NCBI GenBank assembly: GCA_030998015.1 | Contig: JARWMV010000239.1 | Coordinates: 248,001-312,000 of the forward strand | Source: Ceratorhiza oryzae-sativae | Taxonomy: Eukaryota; Basidiomycota; Agaricomycetes; Cantharellales; Ceratobasidiaceae | DNA: 64,000 nucleotides | Direction: 5' to 3' | Shown: positions 22,898 to 33,147 of the stretch, piece by piece | Layout of the letters: each line of letters opens with the position of its first letter | Numbering within the stretch: position 1 is the stretch's first letter | The notes under the pieces: generated by a model | What the model was told of the DNA's origin: nothing | What the model saw: only the letters and a program-made list of their open reading frames with translations | The model's database searches: none | Program-made: the position numbers and the translations under genes

Positions 22898-24558
22898 ATG
22901 GGCACCAATCTCTCCGAGTCTGTGTCCATGCCATCATTAGCTTCTTCTACTTCTATAGACGAACAGGAAATTTACGTTTCTAACGAATCAAGGCACATAA
23001 TTGCGTATCTGCGTCAAGACTCAGCCGCAGGCGGCATTTCGTACACCCAGGAGAACATCAGACCTCGCCGGGGTTTACAGCGGCAAACCATGGCTTCGTC
23101 CAAGTCAAAAAACAGACCTTCTCGTGATTCTCCATGCGGGTGAGCATAAAACACTCTTTCATGTACCACGTGCAGCTCACTGTGGAGTTCGACGGCTAGG
23201 CAGGCAGATCGAACGGCCCTAAGCTCCTTGCAAAATATGACCCCATCTCCCAGCGATGCGCTTGCCTCCACCATATCTGCGTTCATTTCTGCACCCAACG
23301 AGCATCGGCCCCCACCGTTACAGCTCCGTCCGTTTGGTCCTTCGTTTGGCTCCTCATTTGTGCTGACCGACGACGACGAAATGCCCACATCGCTGAACGA
23401 TGTGGTGCGCATGGAGTCTCCGATGCATATTTCACCTTGGCGGTTGCTTGACGACTTCCCCTCACCTCCACCAATCACTCCCCGCTCAGCAACACTCTCC
23501 AAGATATTTCGTTCTGGTAGAAATATTTCGACCCGAGGCGTGGACAACAAGTTGCGAGCTCGCTCCAAGGAACATGTTCGGGAGCAAGAGGAGAACGTAC
23601 CCTTGCCTTCAAAGCCTACACGAACGAGGAATCATATGAAGTCATTCAGTTCATTTGGCAAAGGCATTCGACTGCTAGGTGCGTTGAGAAAGCTTGCTAA
23701 TTTGAATTTTTCGCAGTCTGACCTCTCGCAGGTACTATTTCAGCTCCAAGTTCACCAGCACCGCCTCCCCTTCCTGAACGAAGGAGTAGATCAAATTCAG
23801 CGAGCGATCCAAACTTCACTGTTACAAGGCACCTCGCCCTGGCTCGTGAACGAGAGCGCCATTTCGCCAAACTCGAGCCGGATTTGCATCCTTCGACAAG
23901 GTTCAGTTCTCACTATATTCCCCATCACAAAGCTCGTCTCGCACGAGACACAACTAGTGGGGCTGCTGACGCTAATCGACCAGAAGCTTTGACGCTTTCT
24001 CGATCACGAAGCATCAAGTTCTTGAGAAATCCCAGGGGGAAAGCACGGAAGCTGCCTCCAGCTCCTGTGCACGTCGGTTCTCCTGTTTTACTGCCACCGC
24101 TGACTATCCCGCCGCGAACCCGTTCCCCACCATGTATCGACTTACAGGTCCAACCATGGCGCCAGGTCAACCCAAGTCCTGCTCAGAGTACATTCACCGC
24201 ATTCGGGACTTTACTATCAGCACCGAATACGCCAACCAATTGGGGTTCGGAATTTCCTGACGAAGTAATGCACCTCCCTTCGTCTGGCAGCGTAGAATCA
24301 GTGTGGGCGGAAGTAGACCCATTTGGTGCCGGAGAGCCAACTTCGTTTTTCCGAACCGAACTCAGTAGAGACAGAAATGAGAGACCCACCCCGAATCTGA
24401 TGGAGTTCTACAAAAAGATAGGTCGTTGGAGTTCAAGCAGACGATCCAGCAGGATAAAGACCAGGCAATTTAATTTGCAGAGTGGAACTCGTGCTGCCCT
24501 TCCAGAGATCGTAGTAGTATCCTCATCTATAGCACTTTTCGGGCATATCGCCAAGTGA
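22898..24558 (+). CDS. Uncharacterised intrinsically disordered Ser/Pro-rich protein
   Basis: I do not recognise this protein. Exon 1 (22898-23139) starts MGTNLSESVSMPSLASST. A 84-nt intron joins in phase to a long second exon from 23224 (SLQNMTPSPSDALASTISAF...), and further introns near 23680-23750 lead to SSPAPPPLPERRSRSNSASD and a C-terminal part rich in Ser, Pro and Arg with SLSRSRSIKFLRNPRGKARK-like basic patches. It ends EIVVVSSSIALFGHIAK at the TGA at 24556-24558. There are no clear domains, membrane segments or catalytic motifs. Many SP and RS dipeptides suggest phosphorylation by proline-directed or basophilic kinases, and a signalling or cytoskeletal scaffold role is possible but unproven. 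Confidence 0.6.
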
Positions 24559-24745
24559 TGGCCTATGTATACTTGCGGTATATATTTGCAGTCCATTCAT
24601 GTCGTTCAACCTGCTCATAATACAATGTCATTTGTGAGCTGGCTGGCTGGCTCCACTACGACTATCTTCAGAGACCTAACCAAGGCGAATAGTCTTGCTG
24701 AAATGGTTTCATGTTCAAAAACGAGACAACTCGAGATACATGTGT

Positions 24746-26056
24746 TTATTTCTTGGGTGGAGCATCCTGAGATTCTGCGAGAAGCGCATCCAGCATATCC
24801 ATGAGTTCTGAATTCGGAGCGACGTGGAGGTCGTGGCCTTTTGATATTGGGGTAGTGACCGACCCTTTGAAAGAGGTGGGAGTGGGGGTTAGCGTGCGGT
24901 TGTCCTCATGGGAAACGTATTCGTATGATCCCGGTGGATGGGGATTTTCTTGCCTTTCGGCGTGTTTTGACCAGTCCCGAACCTGCATTTTGATACGCGC
25001 GCTCTGGAGGCCTTGGCGTGATTGGCCAATAACTTGCGGGATCGCCTCAAGTTCCAATCTGTCAACACGGTATTCGCTTGCCGTGTTCTCCGTTGACTGG
25101 GAGAAGTCACCCTGGATGAATTTCTGCCAATCGATCGCCTGGACCGTCGGTTGCGATTCGACCAGATTTGCGTTGTGTCCTGCCACGCTAACGATAGAAC
25201 CGCCCTCGTATCTCTGGCTATAGAGGGTCTGTGCCTTGGACATATTCTCAACATATCTGCCTTTGACTGGGTTAGGGTAAAGTAGTCGATTCGCGAGTGG
25301 ATTGAGACTGAGGTAATCGAGTCCGGCAGACGGGTGAGGTACAGGGGTGAGCGCACGAGACTTTGGTTGAATTGCTGCCTTTTGGTTGGTATGTGCCAAG
25401 AAACGAGTGTGGAACGCCGAAAGACTTTGCGCATAATGATACATTGGGATAGCCTCGGGCATACCGGACTCATTGTCCGGATCCTTGGACTGACCGACGC
25501 GAGAATCCTGGAGGAATTCGTGGAATTCTTGACGTTGAGCGCGCAACCGGGCAATATAGGAACGAAAACGTCGTTCTGACATGGCCTGGGTATTTGGCAA
25601 CGCAGTAGTTGTCTGCAGTGCCGTATTCGTCGTCGAGTTGGTAGTATCGAATTCCGAGTCAACGGCCCCGATAGGGCGACCGCGGATGCTGCCAACTCGC
25701 CTAACCCAAGCACTTGAACCATGAAGTTCCACCCCAGTCCCGAGTTCTTCGAGGCGACGGAGCCATCGTACGTCCTTCTCAGCAGAAGCCCATTCAGTTT
25801 GACCTTCGGCAGAGTCAAGAGCTGAGATAAAGGCTACTGGATTTCGGCGAGAGTTTCCGCGGCTACCAGAAGTGGAGATAAGAGGGTCGGAAACTTTGTG
25901 CTTTCTCTTTGGAGGCAGATCGCGCTTAGTGCCCCAGTGGCCGCGATGAGAATATCCGCCAAAGCTAGCATATGCTTGATTGATTGCCGGATCATAGGTA
26001 GCAAATTTCGATTGACGGAGTAGCTTTGAAAAACTTGAAGCGGATGTAGCCATCAA
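24746..26056 (-). CDS. MRP51: Mitochondrial small-subunit ribosomal protein mS51 (MRP51 family)
   Basis: Fungus-specific protein of the mitochondrial ribosome small subunit. One long exon of 436 codons. The N-terminus has the family signature FSKLLRQSKFATYDPAINQ, then YASFGGYSHRGHWGTKRDLP and KRKHKVSDPLISTS, followed by EGQTEWASAEKDVRWLRRLE. The rest is a charged, less conserved region typical of the family, ending DMLDALLAESQDAPPKK. The start at 26056 or 26053 (two consecutive Met codons) gives a short N-terminus before the conserved block. Divergent from ferrochelatase over 435 bp, another mitochondrial protein gene. It is notable as one of the few intron-free long genes here. Confidence 0.87.
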   Translation of the reverse strand: MMATSASSFSKLLRQSKFATYDPAINQAYASFGGYSHRGHWGTKRDLPPKRKHKVSDPLISTSGSRGNSRRNPVAFISALDSAEGQTEWASAEKDVRWLRRLEELGTGVELHGSSAWVRRVGSIRGRPIGAVDSEFDTTNSTTNTALQTTTALPNTQAMSERRFRSYIARLRAQRQEFHEFLQDSRVGQSKDPDNESGMPEAIPMYHYAQSLSAFHTRFLAHTNQKAAIQPKSRALTPVPHPSAGLDYLSLNPLANRLLYPNPVKGRYVENMSKAQTLYSQRYEGGSIVSVAGHNANLVESQPTVQAIDWQKFIQGDFSQSTENTASEYRVDRLELEAIPQVIGQSRQGLQSARIKMQVRDWSKHAERQENPHPPGSYEYVSHEDNRTLTPTPTSFKGSVTTPISKGHDLHVAPNSELMDMLDALLAESQDAPPKK

Positions 26057-26491
26057 AATCTGGTGAATTCATACGGTTGAGCTTCGTGACAACAGAGACA
26101 GATTATTCAATGTAACCTTCGATCAAATATATTTGCCCCTTTCCTAGCTAATTCCCACCTGCTCATGGTCAGTACTCGTTCCATAATCCTTGAGCCAAAC
26201 TTACCCGAATGATGTGGAAAGATCAACGATGTCAAGTCACGTGGTCTTCACCCAAAATGCTAGCTCATTCCGGATTCCGATCATTCAGTTCTCGACTATC
26301 ATCGTGACCCGCCGATCTTGGGCCTAATCTTCCTGGAACAGCCTAGTACTCGTGCTGACAATAAAATATATCACCTAGTGAGTCAACTACCCCCTACAAT
26401 CATATTCACGTGGACCAATCCCACAAACCTCAATTCTTGCCTTCCTTCTGCTTGCTCTCATCTGGCTTTCTACGAAGCGGTGGCCGCCGGA
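26057..26491. promoter_or_regulatory. Divergent intergenic region between mS51 and ferrochelatase
   Basis: A 435-bp region serving two mitochondrial genes. It contains a TCACGTGG E-box-like site at about 26236-26243. The reading frame of ferrochelatase is open upstream of its ATG, but that part has no conserved residues. Confidence 0.5.
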
Positions 26492-28020
26492 ATGTCTCGA
26501 TTTCTTGCCAAATCCATTACTCCGTCTACCTTTGTGCGAGATAATGTTTCCGCAAGGCGAGCACTGGCCACCTTGATTGAGAAAAGTAAAGACAAGAACT
26601 CAGGGTATGTGTGAGGCATCAACTCCGAACGAATACTAATGCTGGACCCAAGACCCACAGGTAAATATAAATGTAATTATCACGCGACTAGGGCTAACTA
26701 AAAATCGGCTAGCTATTGTGATGATGAACATGGGAGGGCCTGTCGATGTGAGTTTGCGCCATACCGCTTACTATTTTGATTTAACGTAACTTCAGCTGGA
26801 CGAGGTTCACCCATTTTTATCCCGACTTTTCCACGATGGAGACCTCATCCCACTCCCTATGCAACGTCTTCTGGCACCATGGATCGCAAAACGTCGTACA
26901 CCAAAGATAAAGGAACAATATGCGCAAATCGGTGGGGGAAGCCCTATCTTGAAATGGACACGAATCCAGGGTGAAGGGATGACAAAACTTCTTGATGAAC
27001 TATCGCCTCAAACTGCACCACATAAAAGCTATATTATGTTCAGGTAAGTAGAATTACATGCGCCGCCCTGAAACAACACTTATATGGATAGCACCTAGAT
27101 ACGCACAGCCGCTGACTGAAGTGACCCTCGCAGAAATGCACAAAGACAACGTTAAGCGCGCAGTAGCATTTACTCAGTACCCGCAGTACAGCTGCTCCAC
27201 GACAGGCTCCAGTCTGAATGAATTGTTCCGTCACTCAACCTCCACGTCTAGTTTCCCTTCTCCATCAAATGCTAGCCAGATTCAGTGGAGTGTTATCGAT
27301 AGGTGGGCAACACATCCAGGCTTTGTCCAAGCCGTAACCGAAAACGTTCGGGCTGCCTTGGGGAAATTTCAAGCCAATCTAGTGAATTCTGGAACGATCT
27401 GGGAAGGCAGCGAGGCCGATCGACCGGTCATCTTATTCTCTGCTCATTCGTTGCCCATGAGTGTGGTTAATCGTGGTGACCCATATATCAGCGAAGTTGC
27501 CATGACCGTTGGAGCCGTGATGCGAGAGTTAGGAGATTGGCCATATCGGCTGGTGTGGCAATCGCAAGTAAGTATATGCCAGCTCCACGTCATACCACGT
27601 TATTCATTTGTCGCAGGTCGGACCGGCGGCGTGGATGGGACAACAAACCTCAGAAGCAGTTAAAGGACTCGCACGACTAGGACGCAGAAATGCAGTGCTC
27701 GTGCCCATTGCCTTTACAAACGACCATATCGAGACTTTATTTGAACTCGATCTCGAATACGTCAAAGAAGGCAAAGAGGTACGCTCCATAAGATGAAATT
27801 GTGACGGGCACTGGTTCATTATCTACCGCAGCTGGGCATGAACATCGAACGTGCCGCGTCACTCAACGGGTCTCCAACGTTCATTCGAGCGCTGGCGGAT
27901 ATTGCAGCTTTACACCTGCAGTCTGGAAATTCTTCTAGTGTTCAGATGCAACTTAGGTGCCCGGGTTGCACGAACGAAACTTGCGGTCAACAAAAATCTT
28001 GGTTCCAAAATTTCTCTTAA
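26492..28020 (+). CDS. HEM15: Ferrochelatase with C-terminal cysteine cluster
   Basis: Inserts ferrous iron into protoporphyrin IX at the mitochondrial inner membrane, the last step of heme synthesis. Exon 1 (from 26492) encodes a basic targeting-like start [18 protein letters not shown]. Conserved parts follow: [65 protein letters not shown] across an intron, [19 protein letters not shown] (with the Tyr and Ser/Thr pocket residues), [19 protein letters not shown] (catalytic His), [35 protein letters not shown]. The C-terminus reads [17 protein letters not shown], a C-x2-C-x4-C group as in [2Fe-2S] ferrochelatases. Stop TAA at 28018-28020. Confidence 0.95.
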
Positions 28021-29272
28021 CTTAGATACTTTGGGCTCTTTAGTTGCAGATCGATTGAAGCATCCCAAGGGTTGGTTCATCACTCCAACTTAAAACATAT
28101 CGATTCTACCGAAAGTTCACGACTGAGTCAATTCCAATGCAAAGATCCCTTATCACACCAGCCAAAGCTAACATCCAAACCATCTCAAGGGATAGGAAAC
28201 CTTTCTATGCATACCATGTGACGATCGTTTTTTTGATAAAAAAAATAAAGGGTAAAAATACATGTTCAACGAGCCACATGAACAAAAGGACAAACCCCTC
28301 GGAGGAAAGGGAAACTAGGGAGCAAGAAATAGAAAAGGAACAATAGACAGAGAGTGGGGAGGAGACAGGCGCGTTGTACCCACGTGACGATCTACTTTCT
28401 TTTCTTTTCTGCATGCATATTTAAAGACCTATATGAACACAAAGGTCGAACCGGTCTAACGGCGCACTAAAGACAGAGTCAGGTCACGAAAACGAGACAG
28501 AAGAAATACACTAATTATTAGAACAGTCACGAGGGAGGCGGAAGGCGCCAGAACTCTTGAGGAAATCGACGACAGCCCAAAGGCCCTTCATCGCGCCAAA
28601 AATAACCACGTGACGATATTTTGTTTTTGTTTTTGGTTAATTCGTTCTATTGTATGGAAAATAGAAACAAGTTACATGAGCAAAGTCAAAACACGTATAG
28701 AAAGGCGGCGCCTCGAACGAAAAAGAAAGGTACGGGTGGGAACAAGCGGGACGTGAGCTACGAGTGGGGGGTATGGACGGTACGTGAGGCGTAAGTAGAT
28801 TATATAGAAAAGGCGGACGAGGCGGAGAGGAAATCGTTCATGGCTGTAAGGCCCGAATCAGTATTCAAAAGCTCATAGGAACTGGAGGTATTTCGGCACC
28901 CTTTTCAGCTCCCACGTGACAATCGTGGATGCACTTAAGTTTGCTATAGTTCGCTATACCGAGCCAGAGGAAGCACCTCATTCGGTTCTCTTCCGCTATT
29001 GCCAATATCAAAACATTGATGCCGCCACCGGCAATCAGGACAAGGTACCCAAGATTTAACTATCTGATCATTGATTCGCCACATACACCCAGCCAGCGCC
29101 ACCACCCAAGACCAAGGATCACCTTTGAATGCTGTATTAGTAAATGCTTCTTCAGACTCAAGGGCTAAGGGCGCATTTTTTTTTTCAATTTGTTCATAAA
29201 AATTTTTCCATATGTCTTAAGATGTTTAAGTTTAAGTTACTACCCACTATCCTTCCAATGGATGCCAAATAT
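28021..29272. other. Intergenic region between converging genes
   Basis: About 1.25 kb between the stops of ferrochelatase and the C2H2 gene. It is purine-rich with several CACGTGAC octamers (near 28382, 28610 and 28915). An open stretch at about 28928-29058 (starting VDALKFAIVRYTEPEEAPH) resembles coding sequence but has no start or partner exon, so it may be a gene fragment. No RNA gene recognised. Confidence 0.4.
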
Positions 29273-30232
29273 TTACTTGCTCGAGCCACTTCCGGAGGGG
29301 CCAGCAGTAGGACCACAGTGATTGCCAAGGAGATGCCGCTGCACCTAATTGTTCTGTTAACACGCGAGATTTCCTGTCTGAAAAACATGAACACGTACTG
29401 CGTCTTTTCGACTGAACCCCCTCCCACATTTGGGACACGGATAAGGCCTATCCCCCTGTTGTTTGTCAGTTGAAATGGCAGACACTGGATTCACAAAAGC
29501 AAAACCTTGTGTGTTCAATGTGCCGTTTTAGATCATGCGCTCGAGCAAAGCCCGATGAACAAATCTCACACACATGCGGCGCAGGTTTTCGGCGCTACCT
29601 GGCGGAGCGTAGTATGACGGCATTACAGGCGCAGGCCCACTAATTTACATCAGCCTGCTACCTCGGAGGCTGGCATTTATAATATGAAACTTACCTTGGG
29701 GCACGAACAACCGGGGAGGGCCCCGGGACGATTGGATCTACCGGGGGGAGAACAGCAGCCATAGTGGCGGTACTAGTACTGGCACGACTAGTTGTCGTCT
29801 CCCGAGCAGCAGAAGAGGACGACGAGGACCTGACAGTCTCAAGGCGAGATCCAGGTTGTGGCGCATACCGAGACGGCCGAGAGGCGGCAGGAAAGGGGGT
29901 GAACTCTGGAAGACTGTCCAACGTGAAGGTTTGCTGCAACTGTGGCGAGTCCGACCTCGCTGGCGCTCGCTGCAACATGGTCGTATTTATATCATCGGAG
30001 TGCTGCATGTGACCCGACGGCCCCAGAATCGCACTTGGCTGTACGTCGTGTTGGGCAACGGTGGACCCAAAGGTTGGTGCGACAGGGGCATGGCCGGAGT
30101 TCCCACTCCGAGCATGAGCACGAGCCGGGAAGGGTCGAAATTCCGGCAAAGGCTCTCCAGTTAGTTCTTGCGTCGTTGGTGCGAAGTATGGGCCAGACTG
30201 GTCACTATTACCGTACGCTGTTGTTGAGACAT
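29273..30232 (-). CDS. C2H2 zinc-finger protein with two fingers (frame breaks in the given sequence)
   Basis: Probable transcription factor. A short first exon (MSQQQRT, start 30232) is spliced to a disordered Ser/Pro-rich part containing a repeated motif, LPEFRPFPA and LPEFTPFPA. After a 54-nt intron, a Pro/Tyr stretch (VMPSYYAPPGS) leads to finger 1, VCEICSSGFARAHDLKRHIE with His, then linker HTR...DRPYP, finger 2 CPKCGRGFSRKDA and, across an intron, VQRHLLGNHC. The protein ends GSGSSK at the TAA (29273-29275). Finger 1 needs one extra base at 29586-29589, and the linker one at 29452-29456; see findings. Both fingers keep all Cys and His ligands. It starts about 370 nt downstream of the GPAT stop. 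Confidence 0.72.
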
Positions 30233-30599
30233 CGCTGAGTAGCTGAGTAAGTGAGCTGTTATAGAATCACAAAGCAGTGGTGAAAATGGGGATTGTCCTC
30301 AGGCTTTTTATAGACTCAACTGCATATAGCTCCCCGAAAATATGGCAATACTCAGCCTCGAACTTTCGGATAATCAGAACATGCGAGAGGTTACGGGACT
30401 ACCACGGCAGGAGCGGGTCGCTTTTGGGTAATGGCAATCTGATTAGACTCGGAAACGGACAACTGGTTCGCACCACCAACATGGTTCAGTTGATTGACTT
30501 CGCGATTGATGACCACCACGTGAATCTTTCTGACTAGGTAGTGAGTTAAACACTTCGGATCAGAGTACATAAAGAACAACAAATTATATCCAAAATATA
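30233..30599. promoter_or_regulatory. Upstream region of the C2H2 gene
   Basis: A 367-bp stretch between the acyltransferase stop and the C2H2 start, both on the minus strand, so it holds the promoter of the latter. A CACGTGA site lies at about 30517-30523. No gene seen. Confidence 0.4.
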
Positions 30600-32899
30600 T
30601 CAGGACTGAGGAGTTACCCAGACTAGTTCATCCGAACGACCATCAAAGGGGGTTTCAGGTTCGCCATCTGAACTCAAAGCCGCCCAATCACTCGAATCCC
30701 GAACACTTAGTTGAGCAACCTTCGCGCCTTTGCTGCGCAGGTATCCAATAACTACCGAGGCTGACCGTTTGGAAGTGCCGGGTTTCGATTCCCCCAGGAC
30801 CGGTGCGCCGGTTCCCTCGTCTAGACCTGATATGTGTTGCGAAGCTACGATCAAACGATCCGAACGTTGGAGCTCTTCAAGATAGCTAGCTAATGCACGG
30901 GACGCATTCAATCTAGCACGGAGAACGTGCCGAATTAGACTTCGGCTGGCTGGGCGCTTCTTCCTCCCGGACGGAGGAGTTGGTTTTGCAGGTTTAGGTG
31001 CCTCGTCAGACTTTGGGCGGGCTGAATCCATTCATTTGCTGGACGCTCGCGCGGCTTTGTCCAAGGTTCAACCGCCGTTCGCGAAAGGTCCCATCGTTTA
31101 GGTCCCCACACTCCAATCAGCACGCGCCATGCGGCCATGAATCGTTTCGCACTGGAAAATATTTAGTAATTCCACCTCGGCGACTTGAATCAAATCACAT
31201 ACTGCTCATAGTTATCATCGATTATGCTAACGTGATAAACGGCCAACATCCAAACAAAGCCTGCCGCGACAAGCGCGCCGGTGGGTGTGCGGGACAAGAA
31301 TGCCCAAAGAAATAGAAATATGATCGGGTATGACATGACCGTGAGTGCAAGTATTCCGGCTACCATCTGACTCCGGACATCAACGGCTGAAGGGTAATAA
31401 TTTCAGTGGCCTACCTTCATTTGTGCTTGCGTTTCTTCTTCCTCTTCCACCATGCGGGCGAGAACTCGGGCCAAGGCGTAAGCTGGTAGATGGATTATTA
31501 GAGGGAGCACGAAAAACGGGAGTCGTATTGCAGCGGAAAGGCTATCTTTCAAAAGAACAGCAAGGGTAGACAACCGTGAGGGCATAGACGCCTCGCTGGA
31601 GGGGTCTAGCGACCGAGGTAGAGGAAGGTCCACAAGAGCCTCATGGCTTAATTTTGCAGATTCTAGCAGCGAGTGATAGGCGAGCAGCGATTTCCTCGTA
31701 GATTCAAACAGAGGCGACGAGTTTGGCTCCGAGAACAAATCCACCAACCTGTTCATCAAAATCAGTCAGCGTCTTCGAGAGATCGCGAGCCGTATTTACG
31801 CTTGGGACACTGCAACAAAATCGGTTATCTGCAACGATTTTGCCCAGGGCCAGAGCAACGAGCGCGTCATCTTGGCAGAATAAAGTGTCTCCCTGCGAAG
31901 ATTTCAGCGATATGATAAGCCAATTCGAGTTCTAGCCATGAAGCCATACCAGTCGGGTGCGTTGATCGTCAAGGACAGCATTTGCGATTGGATCTGCTTC
32001 GTGAGTGCTTTTGCACAAGCGCGAGGAGCGCCTTCCTCATTGGATAGAAAATCGGCCTCGAACTGGGAGACGTTGATAGGTTTCCCGAATCTAAGGCCTA
32101 ATTAATGACATCAAGTACAACGGTAAATCTACTCACTCAATAACCGCACTGCTCCGGTACTTGCTCTTATCTGTGTACACAATCCCGACAGGGATAACAA
32201 CAGCGTCCTGAGTAGGGCGAGAATCGCCGCTCTGAACTTTAGTTCGATTCCATTTCATGTATTCTAGAGCAGACCATGCTACGCCATCCTTTACTTGCAT
32301 GATTCGAGGTTCGGTGTAGCTAAAACGTAATCAAAGAATAGGCGTCACGGCCGAGCTATTAGTCGACATACCTGGTACCTTCTGGAAACACGCCAACTAT
32401 CTCTCCATGTTCAAGTGCTTCGAAAGTGCTTCGAAATAGCACTTGATTGTCCTTGTTCTTCCTATCCACGGGCAAAACTCCGGAGCTCCTCAATATGAAA
32501 CCCGCGATCGGGTTGCCGAATAATGAGGACTTGGCCCAATAGTGCACACGGCGGTGATATGGCACGGCCCATGCTAAACGTTGGGGAATGTCAACTTGGC
32601 ATATATCACGCAAGGTGCGACGTACATAACACAGCCGCGTCGACTGCCATATTGTGGTGGGTACAGGCGCTGATATAGATTGGTCATGGTTTGACCGAGT
32701 ATTTTGGTTGTATGGAGCTCACAGTATGACTGGCCCGGTTTCCGGCACATTTTCGCTGCCTAGAACCGCCACGAATGAGTTTGAAAACGGAATTAGCTGG
32801 CTAGTGGAACACACCAAGCACGCGCACGTCGGAAAAGAAGGCCCATAGCGCCTTGGAAGCGACTCCAAGTATCACCTCGTGGGTTTGTCCAAATGGCAT
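30600..32899 (-). CDS. SCT1: Glycerol-3-phosphate/dihydroxyacetone-phosphate acyltransferase (Sct1/Gpt2 family)
   Basis: ER membrane enzyme that makes lysophosphatidic acid, the first step of glycerolipid synthesis. From 32899: an N-terminal part ending FFSDVRVLG, then ENVPETGPVILACTHHNMAVD, which holds the HX4D motif across introns, VPYHRRVHYWAKSSLFGNP, GVLPVDRKNKDNQ, and the FPEGTS motif with IVGVFPEGT. Next come MQVKDGVAWSALEYMKW, VIPVGIVYTDKSKYRSS, a long helical part, and two hydrophobic segments (FFVLPLIIHLPAYALARVL; TVMSYPIIFLFLWAFLS and more). The tail is polar and ends VTPQS at the TGA 30600-30602. All acyltransferase motifs are intact. It shares a 248-bp divergent region with METTL16. 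Confidence 0.92.
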
Positions 32900-33147
32900 G
32901 GTATTTAGTCTTGAAGCTATGTTATCGAGCTGGTGAGAGCCGGCCCCGCTTTGGTGGCAGACACGAGGACACAGCACTACCTGGGGGACTTAGTAGCCGG
33001 GCGCCAAATGCAGCTGCGTACGTAATACCATATCTTCGCCCTTGTGCATTACTCGTATGCTGTGCGGCCAAGGACTAGCTTAGGTTTTCGAATCCATTTA
33101 GTTCATCTTTTGGCGTCTTGTTCCTGCCGCAGGTGCCATATCACGCG

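Noticed and set aside
28137..28346. Lys/Glu-rich ORF of 69 codons
   Set aside because: Low-complexity purine-rich flank downstream of ferrochelatase, without partner exons or a domain.
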